A stretch of DNA of 64,000 bases from Ulota crispa (taxonomy: Eukaryota; Streptophyta; Bryopsida; Orthotrichales; Orthotrichaceae): the NCBI GenBank assembly GCA_963920765.1, contig OY987248.1, positions 18,944,539 through 19,008,538 on the forward strand, in the 5' to 3' direction. The notes below the pieces were generated by a model. That model did not search any database. It saw only the letters and a program-made list of their open reading frames with translations, and had not been told where the DNA came from. Position numbers and translations under genes: made by a program. Of this stretch, positions 22,108 through 35,267 are shown piece by piece; within the stretch, counting starts at the first letter, position 1; every line of letters begins with the position of its first letter.

Positions 22108-25100
22108 TCACCTAAATTTGAGGATTTGAAGGACGTCAGCTTTGTGTATTGCAAGCTCTTGCCAAAGCCTCTCTTCCAGGCCCTTTGGACCCAAACGCTT
22201 CACCGTGCTTGTAGTTAGATCGTCAAATATTGCTGGAGAGCCACCTGAACTGCTTTCTCTTGATTCATTGCTGCATTCAAACAATATCCCTGCAAATTTA
22301 CAAAATAATACTGTCATTGACTCCCGTTGACTTCCAAGCAAATTCTCTGTGACAGCATAAAATCAAAAAGTACATTTAAAAATCGGAATAGAAACTATAG
22401 CCAAAGCATTTGCATCAGAGTAAATACGCAACGCAAGGAATTAATATCCTCCAAAGCGCCTCTAATTCTTGGTTACGAATCAAGCAAAATGTTGATAGTT
22501 TAAGTGTTGGAAAATGGTGGAAGGACTCAGGAATAATGACTTAATGGTAACTCCTAAATGCTTTAAATAGGTTTCTCAACTCACTAGAATCAAATTAGTC
22601 ACACAATGACAATTCTATTCAACCCACAAAATTGAGAATTCTACACCAAAAATTTGTCAATTCATTAAGCCGAGATCTCTAACAAAATTCTGTTGTTCGT
22701 CTATTGAAATTATTCAATCACGAAACCGAATGAAGCCAAATGAGACACAGCCTTTCAACAAGGTTGGACTGTTCATAAACTCAAGAGGTTTTGTTCAATT
22801 ACAATGGATTATTATTCAAAGTGTTCAAGTCTCATCTTTTCTACATATAATCCCAGTCAACAAGATACGGTTTTTTTATTCTAAAAGTTGAAAAGTAGCC
22901 ACGCTTGATTTACAGTAAAGTGATTCTTAAATGTCCATGTTTGAGACTTGAAACCCAATTTTACAGAGTATCTAAATAGAATACATTAAAATAAAAGTTT
23001 CTCCCAAATTGAAAGTTAGGTGGGAGGATGTTAACATAACGAAATCACACATTAGGTTATACAGTCTAAAAAACATAAAGTAAAAGGGAGAACAATAATC
23101 ATAAAGGTAATAAAAATCTAAAAAAATAGTCCAAAATTTCAGAAAATGAAAATGAAGTACCTTTTCTTTCTTCCAAGGAGTGTTTCCAAACTAAAACAAT
23201 ATTTTGTACCAAAGTTGCAACATACGTAGTTTGTGGGCAATCAAATCTACTACGGTGTATGTCTTTCTTACCACATAAAGATCTAATCCTAGCCATTTAA
23301 AATCAAAGAATCCAAATATAAATCTTAATTTGAACATGCTGATATCCTGTTTTTCAAGCACTAACAAAAATTTGATATTCAGGTCAAACAACAAAACGTT
23401 GAAAATGACCCTCACGAAATGAGAGAAATGCATGAGAATTTTACCTGAAGTCCTGAAAGGGCTAGACATGGCAGGAGTGGGTGGAACATCGTCAATTTCA
23501 GTTGGAACTGTCTCTCCCGGGTTGCAAGTTCTAGGAGGCGAGACACCGAACACGGGAGTTTGCAGGAAAAACAAGCCATCGCCTCCTTTGGAAACATGCG
23601 CCGGAGGAGTCTCAAACACCAAGCGACTCTGACAGATTGAAAAATCTGGAGTCACAGGACCTCCAGATTTCGGTGTCTGCGGTCCATCACCATCTCCACC
23701 ATCTCCAGAAACAAGAGGTGATGGACTCTCGCTGATTGTAGACAGGACTCTGGTTGAACGAGGTGGTGAGAGCAAGCAAGGAGTTGGAGGCAGTGGACTG
23801 AAAGATGTGCTTGTGTGTGTGCCAGGGGTCCCGTCTCCTGGAGGAGTGAATCCGAGGGATTCACTATCACAGCCACTCTCAGAATCTATCACATCAGTGG
23901 CAACCAGTGGAGAATAGCTGATGGCACCAAACCCTAAATCAGGGATACATGGACTGACACTGCTACCCTTGTCTCCACGAGGCGGTGTTGCTTCAAGACT
24001 TCCTGTGGTGGACGGCTCTTCATCAAAGCTGCCAAGTAACGAAGTCGATTGCTCAGCAGCTGCTCTGAGGAAGGTATTTAGTTCCTGAAATAGAATATTC
24101 CACACTTCAAATCACCACTAGGGAACTGTTGAGCGGTTACATACAAAACACATTCTATTAACGTCGAAAGGACCAAGGATTTTTATGATCTAAAAAATGC
24201 AAAAAAATGCGTTTACCTGTTGTGAAAATAATATAATTGAGATGAGGCTCACTATCATATCACCAGAATCATGTGACCTACTCCCTCTGTCCCTCTGAAA
24301 ATGTCCAAAAAGCTTCCTTGCAAAGAATTCACTGTATTTTTAGTCTTTGTGCTAGTGACACATGCATTCTAGAATCAATGTACCACCTACCAAATGTCTG
24401 CAAAATCTCCAGTTTTATGCTGCCATTTAGGCACCCAAATTCCATGCAAGAAGTATCATAGTTGTGCATAGTTTGTGAATGTTGCCAACTCCTCATTATT
24501 TCAATCTTTGTGTTGGTGAAGCATGCATTCTAGAATGAATATACCATCTACCAAATGTATGCAAAATCTCCAGCTTTGATGTTGCTGTTTGGGCACCCAA
24601 AGCACTATATTTGTGCATGTTGTCAGCTCCCCATTATTGATGACTTAAAGATTAGTAGCAACAATGGTTCCTCATATGAGCAAGGCCGAGCTTGGTAGGA
24701 GAGGAATGCTCCCTAATCTCTTAACTCGCCCCCATGAGATCATTGAACATGACAAACGCTTTCTCAGCATTTGAAATCAGGAAAAGGGAGCTTTTAAGTG
24801 GTACAAGAAATGTGTCTGATTTGGACATTTTTAGAGGAACAGAGGGAGTACTAAATATTGGTTGAAAGGCATGAACAACGTAAAAGCGCATTGATTGCAG
24901 CTCTTACACTGAGATGATTTAGAGAGAGATGCTGACCTGGAGGTTAGCATCCATGTTGGCCAAAGCATCAGTAAAAACCTGAACCTCGGCATCAGCGACA
25001 TGATTCGATGATGCAAGCTTGTGAATGTTTAACACCGTTGCGTCGATCTACATACAACAGATGTACAATATCAGAAACAAATGACTAGAGCTAGGATTAC

Positions 25101-25379
25101 CTGACGGCAACGCAATATTTAAAGAAATTCAAAAAAATCTTTAAAGAAGGGACGAAGAGATACCTGGTGTAGAGTTTGGGTAACTTGGGTATGAACATCA
25201 AGAAACTTCTGAAGAGAACTCCCGGTTTGATTGAGTATTGCTGGACAGGGTTCATCATGCTGTACTTGAAGAGAGTGACTGTGTTCTTCGTTTGAGAACC
25301 TCCTTCCTTTGGGATGAGGAGTCCCATTGCCCCTCGTTGCCTTCATTTTCGCTTCCGACATGCTACCCCCTGGTGACAT
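22108..25379 (-). CDS. Unrecognised Ser/Thr-Pro-rich protein, four exons
   Basis: Exons on the minus strand: 25164-25379, 24937-25047, 23445-24084 and 22108-22289. All junctions are GT-AG and phases agree (0, 0, 1), giving 382 residues. Residues about 35-125 look helical (SSLQKFLDVHTQVTQTLHQ, then a Val/Leu/Asp-rich stretch). Residues about 125-320 are low complexity with more than a dozen SP or TP sites (QTPKS, VTPDF, SPPRT, PTPAMSSP), typical of proteins phosphorylated by proline-directed kinases. The C-terminus is a short charged helix (LEERLWQELAIHKADVLQIL). I chose the first in-frame ATG (25379); the ATG at 25361 (MSEAKMKA) is an alternative. The stop at 22108 lies next to a possible donor, so further exons are possible. 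Architecture recalls SKA3-like kinetochore proteins, but no motif proves it. Confidence 0.7.
24281..24848. mobile_element. Canonical Stowaway MITE in intron
   Basis: Starts CTCCCTCTGTCCCTCTGAAA and ends AGAGGAACAGAGGGAG, with TA on both sides (24279-24280, 24849-24850). This is the classic plant Stowaway end. It lies in intron 2 of the gene at 22108-25379. At 568 bp it is long for the family; an internal partial duplication (GCATTCTAGAAT twice) explains part of that. Confidence 0.9.
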
Positions 25380-27380
25380 ATTTAAGCACTGCTCCAAAAG
25401 CGTATCCTGGCTCCTATACAAGTGGTGTATGCATGATGTGGCGCTGAATATCTTTGTTTACCAATCGCTACCTGAAAAATGAAAAATTCATACGTAATGA
25501 TAAAACAATTTGATCTCAGCAGATTTGATTCTTATATCCAAAGATCTCTCCACATCTGGATACACCTCCCAGATACCGCACTCTCTACATGTATTACGAT
25601 GCTTGAATAGAGTACTCTACCATACCGTATCATTCTAGAAAAGCATATGCCTGGCCAAAGAATTAGACACAAACACAAGAGTATTAACAACAAAAACCAA
25701 AACTTAAAAAAATTTAATTCTTCTGCTACAGGTTACTCTTTTGAGGTAGAGATATTTGAAGGGTAAGAGAGCTCGAGGAACAACGACTAATTTATGTCCA
25801 GGATTGGTAGATAAAGCTTACCCTTTCAGTGATGTACTGTACACGTTTACAAGCTAGTCTTGAAGGCTCTCAAGGTTAGTGGTTGCCTCCTAGCCTTCAT
25901 ACACTAGCAAAATACAAGCTTCACAGGCGCTTTTAATTGGACGAAACAATGTCAGATTGTACCAGTTACATATGATCTGGTAACAACTAGGCCAATAAAA
26001 CTAAGAATTGTATCGCCAGATGAACTCTCAATTCTGATGAAGTATTGTACCGAAACTGCCAAACTTCAGTGAAAACGGTATAATATAAAGATGAAGTACC
26101 AATTTCTGTCTACAAAATGCATGAATGTACAAAATACATGGCTTCTCCTCTTTCTCCTTCACAACTAACACCAGAAGACTGTAACCGGATCTCAATTTTG
26201 TAAAAAATACCGAGACTCTCGATCAAAACCCTAACTCCACAATGCGTTTTCCTTCAAATACCATATTATCACTTCCGTTCCTACAGATTGTCCTCGTTGA
26301 GATAACGCTAGGAATTTCAGATTTGGAGCCTAGTTGTGGATAAACACAGCCTTCATAACTCAGCATATTCTATTACTACAAACAGATTTTAGTTTCCAAT
26401 GTATAGTACAGAATAAGGTAGGAGGAGGCTCATAAATGGAGCATCTCAGGGCTGAAACTAAATTTTGGGTAGGTGAAACTTCTTGAAATATTTTTCAGTA
26501 AATTTTCCTTGAAAGACAAGAAGAATTGGCATCTAACCCAAGTTGTTTCATATTTTTTGAAACTTTGTAGAATTAGTTATGAAATTTTGAAGTGGAAAGG
26601 TTATAGGGCTCTAAAATAGAGCACCTCCTCAAATGTACATCACATGTACATTGTTAAAGGACTGTAAAAAAAACAACAAGTAGAAGATGAGTAAATTTGA
26701 GGAGGTGCTCCATTTTAGAGCCTGCTCCGAATTAGAGCCTCCTAACTTAGGGCATGTCATAGCTCGAGAATTCTGGTCCTTTCATTGTTCCTTTTCATCC
26801 AGGGTTTCGCACAATGCTGAGCCCCGGAATCTCTAACTAGAAATATTACTCCATAATAGAGTTTTCAAATCCTGTCTTAGAATCACTAATTACAATGGAA
26901 CAGCAAGCTCACAATCTGACACCCCTCTCTCCCCACTTTCAGCCTCCAGGACGACCAAGAGAAAAAACTCATCAAACCGAATTCATTTCAGCAACAATAG
27001 AAACTGACAAAACCCTTGGCAAGTTGCAAAGCTCACCTCTTACAAGAGAAAAGGGATTCTCTGTTTCTTTGCCTTTCAGCTCCTCGGGTTTCCTGATCTC
27101 TCCATCGCCGCGCTCGTTTCTGTGACCGTATGCGAGATCGCTGCAAACAAACGTGATGGCAGAAAGGAATTCAGCATTCCTCGCAGGAGTACGAATTCGG
27201 AGCTGTTGAAACCATTGCAGCGGAGAGGTCCAGGCAATGTCAATTTGAATTGGAAAGGGCGGGAAAGAAGGAACGGATGGGTCGCAATATGGATGACATT
27301 CTGGCGGCTTTTTCATTCATTTGAATCAGGTCGTCTATCCGAGGACCCGTCCTGTTTCAGGTCTCGTTTTCATGTCTACG
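25380..27380 (-). promoter_or_regulatory. Leader intron and promoter of the 22108-25379 gene
   Basis: A TTTTTCAG acceptor at 25472-25474 precedes exon 1; an in-frame TAA follows it, so the upstream part is noncoding. On the minus strand CAAGAG|GTGAGC at 27037 is a good donor. This suggests an untranslated exon in the GC-richer block 27037 to about 27350 and an intron 25472-27036. The intron contains one MITE (26416-26747). The start of transcription is not determined. Confidence 0.45.
26416..26747. mobile_element. AGGTAGG MITE, subfamily 1, copy C
   Basis: Ends AGGTAGGAGGAGGCTCATAA and GAGCCTCCTAACT, with TA at 26414-26415 and 26748-26749. The interior matches copies A and B in the FKBP20-1 intron. 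Confidence 0.85.
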
Positions 27381-27393
27381 ACTCTACGTTATA

Positions 27394-27771
27394 AGGTAGG
27401 CGCACCCATAAGCGTGGAAATAAGGATTTTGGAGTAGGTAAAACAATTGACTAATTTTGAAAAAATATTGCAAGTTAGGAAGTGGAAATCAAAAATATTG
27501 GCATCAATTTTAAGGTTTCAATTGCAAGTATTTGTTCACAAATATTTTTTAAAGTCCAAAATCATTGAAATTGTAAAATCCATGTGTAAAAGATGCTGAA
27601 AATAAGGCTTGTTGTTTCTTAAATAGTGAGATGGGTACTCAAAACCGTCATGCCAATCACCCACAACCATCACTTTGTCACCCATAACTATCACTTAAAT
27701 ACCCATAACCATTTGCTTTTCTATTAAAATGTTTTTGACTTTGTCAGAGACGCCCATGGGTGCTCCTACCT
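27394..27771. mobile_element. AGGTAGG MITE, subfamily 3, copy 2
   Basis: Ends AGGTAGGCGCACCCATAAGC and GCCCATGGGTGCTCCTACCT, with TA at 27392-27393 and 27772-27773. The right TA is also the centre of the TTAA that flanks TTAA-4. Confidence 0.85.
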
Positions 27772-27774
27772 TAA

Positions 27775-28687
27775 TTCCTAAAGGATCAAGCAAATTTTTC
27801 ACCAAAAACTCTTCAAAACTGTCATTTTTAGAGCATCAACCAAATTTGAAAACAAAAACATTTTTATGCATATGTGGCCATAGGATCTTGTAGAAGAATG
27901 GTTTTAGAAGATGTGGAAAAAATTTCAGAGTTTTCCGCCGTGTGGATTGGAAGTTAGAATAGTTTGAATATTAAAAAACGTCTTGTGAAAAACTGGGTAG
28001 CTACCTTTTAGAAGGTGAAATTCCTAAGGAAAAAAGGCCATGTGGGTGGCGCTTCTCTAAATTCCTTATTCTACCTAAGTAAAGTATATGTCAAAAAAGT
28101 TTCAAATCATTTGGATTTGTATAAGATATGGAAAAAAATTAGTAAGTAAAAAGAAGTAGACAATGATTTAAAACACTAAATTGTTAAGATTATAATTATG
28201 GAAATGAAAAATGCCAATCCCAATGGTTGTAATGTTGTCATAAACAATATTCATCCTTTGGTTTTGTTATTTTTCCAAAATAATAAAAATTGAGTAAAAT
28301 AAAGGACTTCAAAGTTTATTTTGGAGTAGAGAATCCATAACTGCCCGCAAACAAAAAATCCTCATAACTTTCATCCTTTGATCCAAACGGAATGATTCAA
28401 AGCTTCCTACATTCACATAAATCTCCTAAACCAATTTAAGATTTTTGTTTTTGAAAAAAATGATTTTAAAAAATTTGCCTAGGCTGCCTAACTAACATAA
28501 AAAACAACATATTAGGCCAGAACTTTTTACTCATAATTCCAAATGTCATGAAATTTAGTGCATATGAAAGATAAACCTTGTCCCCACATGCTATTAAAAT
28601 TTCAACGTAAAATATGAAAAGCTCCAATCACAAGTACTTGGCTGAAATCGCTATGTTTCTTAAAAAGGAGGTATGGTCCTTTAGGGG
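27775..28687. mobile_element. TTAA-4: TTAA-flanked inverted-repeat element
   Basis: TTAA at 27771-27774 and 28688-28691. Ends TTCCTAAAGGATCAAG and ATGGTCCTTTAGGGG. Closely related to TTAA-5 along its length (GGCCATG then GGGTGG blocks). No transposase frame. Confidence 0.8.
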
Positions 28688-28696
28688 TTAATGAAA

Positions 28697-30869
28697 GGAA
28701 AACTTCATGGATACCCTTAAAATTTGCAATATTTTCACAAATATCCTTAATTTTTCAGTAATTTCACAAACACTCTTTGACCAAGCAACTTCTTTTCTTG
28801 GTGGTTTCTTTCTTGTTATTTTTGAAGCGGCTTCTTTCCCATGAATCCTAAAACGGCACTTTCCAATTAATCTCAAGAGTTCTTGAACGCGAGACAATGC
28901 AAACAATCCAAACTACTGCTCATTCCCTCGTTGCCGCTTTGAGGTTGTGCTCACCATCACTAGGCACGCTTGTCAGACTTTATCTACAATTGCATTGCCA
29001 CCATTTTTGCTATCACAAACTCTATTACAAGAACCCAACAATTTTCAAAAAAACTAAAATGAGAATCAGTAAAGAAGGAAACGGAATTAACACATTTTGG
29101 CATCTTCTCAGACTCACTCACCGTGCATGGCTCTTGCATTTTAGTGTAAAATTCAGGGAAATTTTTATACCCATATTCTAGCAAAAGGGACCCTTTGCTT
29201 CCCTGTTTCATCTTTACATCTGGAAGGGTCAGGCAAGTGTCCTATAAATTGCCTTATAGGCAGTTCAGTTTACAAGGATACAAAAGAACCAGGGAATTGG
29301 AGTGGCGAATGATATGATTCATGAGCAAATGAAAATCCCAAGCTGCAATTAAACGATCCCTCAGAGGTTAGGGTGGATGGGAATTAGACTAGAGCTGGCT
29401 TACTTGCCCAGTGACAATGATATTACCTTGGGTACGAGAACAACTCCGGATATTGAACATAGGGACGAAAGAAGGCTACAAAGTTTGCTGCAGCAACGCA
29501 AGGGTTGGAGATTCGCAAAAAGGAAGACAACTAGAGGTTTAAGGGGTCAAAAAGATGTGAAGAAGAGGAGGGATTGTTACAGGAAGGAGAATATGTGGGT
29601 TCCCGTAATAGAGTTTGTGATAGCAAAAATGGTGGCAATGTAGCCGTAGACAAGGTCTGACAAGTGCGCCTGGTGATGGTGAGCAATATCTCATAGCAAC
29701 AACATGGGGATGAGCAGCAACGTAGATTGTTCACATGTTGTGTGGAGCAAAAGAGCGTTTGTATAATCTCGTGTTGAAGAACTCTTGAGATTAACGTGAA
29801 AGTGCTCTTTTTAGGATTCACGAGAAAGAAGCCGCTTCAAAAATATTAACCCCCTAAAGGACCAAAGTCCCCTCGGGGACAAATGGGATTTTGAGCATGT
29901 ACCTATGGCTAATTTACTTTTTGTGATTTTCTGAAACTTTTATTGAAGGTGGGAAATTCAAAGATCTACGTGGGCATCTAATTTTTTCTTCATTTGATGA
30001 AGAAGTTATGCGTGAATTCATGAAAAATGGTGTTTGAGGGGTAGCCAAAAACTTCTTTAAAAATTTCATTTTTTTCAAATAAAATTGTGAAATAGGTTCT
30101 TTAGACTTATATAGACGTGGGGAGTTTTGAATCATTCAATTTTGATAAATGAGATGAAAGTTATGAGGAGTTTTTGTTTGCGGGCAGTTCTAGATTCTCT
30201 ACTCTAAAATAAACTTGGAAGTCCTTTATTTTACTCAATTTTCAATATTTTGAAAAAAAAACAAAACCAAAGGATGTAGACTATTTATCACAACACTATA
30301 ACCGTTGGGGTTTGCATTTTTCATTTTTATAATTAAATTCTTAACAATTTAGTGTTTTGACTCATTCTCTCCTTCTTTTTACTTACTATTTTTTCCCATG
30401 TGTTGTATAGTTCCAACTGATTTGAAAATTCTCCCACACATACCTAACTTGGTCTCCTATATGGGAAAAATAGACCTCAACTTTGTGTAGAGTAATTTTT
30501 TTGATCTCAGAGTGGTCAAAGCCTTCTAAAATTTCTGGGCAGCAGCAAAAAAAAAACTCATTTTTGCAATTCAAATGTAATTATCTCACTCATTTTTGCG
30601 TAGATTGAGCTATGTTTTTTTCCACATGTACCTCTTGTAGTCTACTGTAAGATCTTATGGTTGAATTCTTGTATAAAACTTTTTTTCTTACCATTGTACT
30701 TGCTTCCCCAAAAGTGGCAGTTTTTTGTGTTTTTCATAGACAAAATGGCTTGGTCCTGCAGGGGTTAAGAAAGAAGTTGCTTGGTCAAAGGGTATTTGTG
30801 AAATTACTGAAAAATTAGAGGTATTTGTGAAAATATTGCAAACTTCATGGGTATCCATGAAATTTTCCC
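28697..30869. mobile_element. Large foldback element F3 with TTAA-3 inside
   Basis: The left end GGAAAACTTCATGGATACCC is mirrored at 30827-30869 (CATGGGTATCCATG, AAATTTTCCC). A second pair of arms lies at about 28770-29035 and 29596-29849 (for example CTTGGTCAAAGG against GACCAAGCAACTTC, and shared AAAAATGGTGGCAAT). The core between is less AT-rich than F1 and F2 and may be captured DNA; the open frames at 28897-29181 and 29377-29643 lie in it and have no recognised motif. TTAA-3 splits the right arm. Confidence 0.65.
29850..30764. mobile_element. TTAA-3: TTAA-flanked element nested in F3
   Basis: TTAA at 29846-29849 and 30765-30768. Ends CCCCCTAAAGGACCAAAG and TTGGTCCTGCAGGGG. The left third matches TTAA-1 and TTAA-2 closely. 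Confidence 0.85.
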
Positions 30870-31038
30870 TATAATAAATACAGCATTTGGAAGGTCTACT
30901 ATTTTGGCTTTTAAGTAAGGAAAATGAGGATTTGCATTGCAAAAGAGCTTCATTTACATCATGTTATGTAAGGAAATTCAAACTAACCTCAAATTGAAGA
31001 ATAAGCAAACTGCTATAATTTTATTACCTACTTGAAAC

Positions 31039-31310
31039 CTCATATTCAGTAAAATGGGAGTTTTCCATTGAAATGAGAGGTAATGTAAAGGAAAGTCAAT
31101 GAAAGGTTTTATGTCAATTCAACTAGATTTGAGCTGAATTGACATAAAACCTTTTAGATTTTACCTAAAATTAGAAGGTTTTACTACAATTTAGGTCAAC
31201 TCAACCTAAATTGCAATAAAACCTTTCAAAACTAACATGAAATTGAAAAGTTTTATGTCTCCTTTGATTATTTTGGGAGGTGCCCAATCTCCCATTTTAT
31301 TGAATATGAG
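31039..31310. mobile_element. Foldback MITE with CTCATATTCAG ends
   Basis: CTCATATTCAGTAAAATGGG is mirrored by CCCATTTTATTGAATATGAG. Inner arms (AAGGTTTTATGTCAATTCAA and its mirror) pair too. The interior resembles 59425-59654. The target duplication is unclear. Confidence 0.65.
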
Positions 31311-33563
31311 ATTTTGACAAAAATACCAAAAGTAGAGAGTATTTTGCTAGAAAGCATATCTTATTTCTATAATAGTCTTATTTCTATTAGTTGGGTAGTT
31401 GGGTAGTTGGGTAGTTGTGTGTCTATGTTCCAAGAAGATTAAATGGCAGTTATGGTAGGCCTCAAGGATGGGGAATACACGGGGATAGGGGGTGGCCGCG
31501 GGAAAAGGAGGCAAACCACTTAAACTTTCTTGCATGATAGCCTTCCGCCGGAACGGCGGGTGCACAAATCCACTAGTTTGGAAATATTACATTGTTCATC
31601 ATTAATTGACTTTGACTCTTCTTTCATGTTTTTAATATATTAGGCTACTTTCATTCAAAACTTACAAATATGAAGGTTCTTGTAGTATTGTTTTTACAAT
31701 ATTTCTATTTTTGGCAAACTATTTCTAACTTGATACAATACTTGCATCCATATCTCACCTAATTTTTCTCTCTTTGTCATGGAATTATGTTAGTGAAACT
31801 ATGTTAGTGAAACTATGTGATTGGTCAATGATGCTAGCATGCAAGCCTCAAGCGGCGAGCTTGTAAGCCTCGAGCGTGAAGTCATGAGCATGGAGCCTTA
31901 CTCAAGAACATTTTCAAAAAGAAAAGATGCTTTCATTTATTAATAAAAACTAAAATGTTAAATAGATATTACTATTTATAGTAAATTTTGAGACCTAGTA
32001 TGACCATAATTTGTGCTTGCTCCTATAACCGTGAAAATCCAATTTTTTTGGATTAGGAAATTTAATGATGATTTCATAGACAAAACAATTTCAAAGTTTT
32101 CAAATGAGTTATGAATGTCATGTACAATTCTTACACTAGTTTTGATCAAAATAGATACTACCATTGCATTTTGTCATTAATTAAAAATAGACATTCCATT
32201 GTGATGCTGAGGACAAGCTGTTACAAAGTCAATGACGATAAGCTCGGGTAACAAGTATACTCACAAGTATAAGTAGAGCATTATTATCTTTGAGCAAATG
32301 CAATGAGTGTTGCAATTAGAACTTTATTCAAGTCCAAAATCAAGTTAAAATGTTTTGTGTTTATATTATTTCTTGAAAGAGATCAAAACACAACTCTATT
32401 TTGTTCTCCTATGCAAAGACATTTATGTAGTCTAGAATGAGACAAAAGAAACTCACATCAAAGATTTTGGCAAACTGTTATAGTGTTCAGAAAGTCCTAT
32501 CTTTTGAAAATTCCAATAGTGGAAGAGAGACTGATGCAGAATATGCAACCACAGAGATATCATTGTCAGAAGATATCTTAGTGAGACATCCACCAAGTGC
32601 CAACGGAAGTTAGATTGCTAAACCAAATAAACATATACCGTAGGTTGAGAGGAGAATCGGCATGAAATAATTCCCCAAAATTTTGCCCAATTATTTCATA
32701 AATTATTCTTCAAAAATGCCTAATGTCAAACAAATCAAAAAATTGAAACGCCAAATATTTTAAAAGACATTAAGCTTAATTGACAATGGAAGGTCAAAGT
32801 TGATTTCAAGAGGGCTCAATCTACTTCAAATTTTATACCAAAAGCTAATTTTAGAAAGTGGAAGATGCTTAGAAAAGGCTTATGTCTACTAGAAAATTTG
32901 GTTGCATACCAAATAACAACAACTTTTTTTGAAAGTGCCTAATCTTGTTTAATTATAAAATCGGATGCCAAGTTGGTTTTTTCTATAAAAAAATAATTGA
33001 TTTGGATCAGACATGTTGAATCTACTCTCAACCTACAGTATCCAGCATACAACTTACATTTTTTCTTTAGAAATTGCATGATAAGAGTTTTGTTTTAAAA
33101 GAGTATATGCTATTCACATTGGCTGACTAGTTTTGTGAATACAAAGAAGACCTTTCCTCTTTCAAAGAATGATATGCTCAATATTGTAAAGTATTATTTA
33201 GTCCAACATACAGTATGTATTCATTAACTCATCGGTATTAAACCTGGTTTAGTACACTACACATTTTAATGAAAGAAAATGTATAAAAAACTAATGACTT
33301 TATTAATTTGTAGCATATTTTAAATCTGTTCACAGATTGCAATTTTTAGGAAGAATGCTATAGTATCAGCTGTTTACGTAATATGCACAAAGAATTAATA
33401 AGGATGTATTAACTTGATGTAAGGGTAGATGTTCACAACACACAAGATCAAAAGAATGGGTCAATCCAGGGTCTTATTAGTGAAAATATGGTTTATTCCG
33501 AGTGACAAAAAGGTTAGTATTGACGAAGCTCAACTTTATGGATACAAAATTTAAAAACTCTCA
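31311..33563. other. AT-rich intergenic DNA with short tandem repeats
   Basis: GTTGGGTA is repeated four times at about 31390-31418, and GTTAGTGAAACTAT twice near 31788-31817. No gene recognised. Confidence 0.45.
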
Positions 33564-33567
33564 TTAA

Positions 33568-34492
33568 ACCCTAAAGGACCAAGTTGCATTTTCACCCATA
33601 ACTCTCCAAAGTTGTCATTTTTAGAACATCAATTAGATTTGAAAAAAAAAAAAATGCATATACAATTATAGGATTTTATCTTATCTCTATAATAGAAGAG
33701 TTTTAGAAGATTTAAAAAAATCAGAATTTCCACCACCTGGATTGGAAGATGGAACGGTTTAAACATTTAGAAACGTTTTTTTGGATATTGTAGAAAACTG
33801 GGCATTTATCATTCAAAAGGTGAACTTCACAAAGAAAAAAGGCCATGCGGGTGGTGCATCTCAAGATTCCTTATTCCACCTAAGTAGGGCACATGTGAAA
33901 AATGTTTCAAGTCATTTGGAATTGTAAAACACATGGAAATAAAAAAAGAAATAAACAGAAATAGAAAATGATTTAAAAACACTAAATTGATGAGAATTTA
34001 ATTATGGAGTTGAAAAATGCCAATCCCAATGGCTATAATGTTGGAATAAACAATTTACACCCTCTTCTTTATTTCATTTCCAAAATATTAGAAATTGAGT
34101 AAAATAAATGACTTCAAAGATTATTTTAGAGTATAAAGAATCTAGAACTACCCGCAAACAAAAATTCCTCATAACTTTCATCTCATTGATCATAATGGAA
34201 AGATTCAAAGCTTCCACATACACATGAATCTCCTAATCCAATTTTATATTTTACTTTTGAAAAAGGTGATTTTCTTAAAATTGCATGAATTGACTACCAA
34301 GTGGAAAAAACAACATATTAGGCCATAACTTTTTACTCATAATTCCAAATATCATGAGGTTTAGTGCACATGAAAGATATTTCTTGTCCCCACCTTCCAT
34401 TAAAATTTCAGCCAAAGATATGGAAATCTCCAATCTCAAGTACTTGCCCAAACTTGCCGTGTTGCCAAAAAAAATGCTTGGTCATTTAAGGG
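33568..34492. mobile_element. TTAA-5: TTAA-flanked inverted-repeat element
   Basis: TTAA at 33564-33567 and 34493-34496. Ends ACCCTAAAGGACCAAG and CTTGGTCATTTAAGG. 925 bp, close relative of TTAA-4. Confidence 0.8.
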
Positions 34493-34953
34493 TTAATGTA
34501 AATAAAAAATCAGATTTCAAGAGCAGTTTAGGTGATTCAGTACCAAGGTTTTTTCAGCATCATGGGATTTTTTTTGTAGGCAAAAAATATTCATTGACAT
34601 TTTTTTGAAAATTTCTAAATAACCATTGGCATTACTTAATTATTGCATGGAATTGGATTAGACAATACCTCAAATAATTTTAAAGTGATGGTATCAATTT
34701 TCAATTTAAATAAGAATTTTATGAAAGCCTAGGCTACAACACAATTTTCATTATTGCAATTTGGCATTTTTTGAAAAAAATCCCCCCTTTTCTTTCTATA
34801 GGCTTGAAGCTCACCCTTTATTTTGAGGCAATTGGGCCTTAAATTGCCCAAAAAGAAAACACTGTTCAATACCTTATCTCTTGCGACCACCAACGCTAGA
34901 AGTTGCATTTCACCAACTTATGTGAATCAATATCAAAATGCAAGTTAACCCTA

Positions 34954-35267
34954 AGGTAGGAGCACCCATAAGCACCGTTGTCCCCATAACCGTCAGCTTT
35001 GAAATCTTGGAAAATCTTTGGAAGTAAATAGATGTAATGACAAGGATGTACAACATGTGAACATGAAATCTTGAAAGTGATTATGGGTACGATGGCAGTT
35101 TGCTCTTTAGAAATTCACAACTTATTCCCACAATATCCAAATAATATACTCCAAATTGCAAACTCATTTCTTTTCTGTTCCTAATAAGATCTTATAATTT
35201 GCTAGCTGTTTATTAATACTCATCATGTTCAAAACCCTTAGATTGACGCTTATGGGTGCTCCTACAT
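34954..35267. mobile_element. AGGTAGG MITE, subfamily 2, copy 2
   Basis: Ends AGGTAGGAGCACCCATAAGC and GCTTATGGGTGCTCCTACAT, with TA at 34952-34953 and 35268-35269. Same 314-bp length as copy 1 and nearly the same interior, so the two are young. Confidence 0.9.

Noticed and set aside
23191..23444. Extension of the third exon of the unrecognised gene beyond 23445
   Set aside because: The sequence becomes hydrophobic and AT-rich right after a CAG|GTAAAA donor, so it is read as intron.
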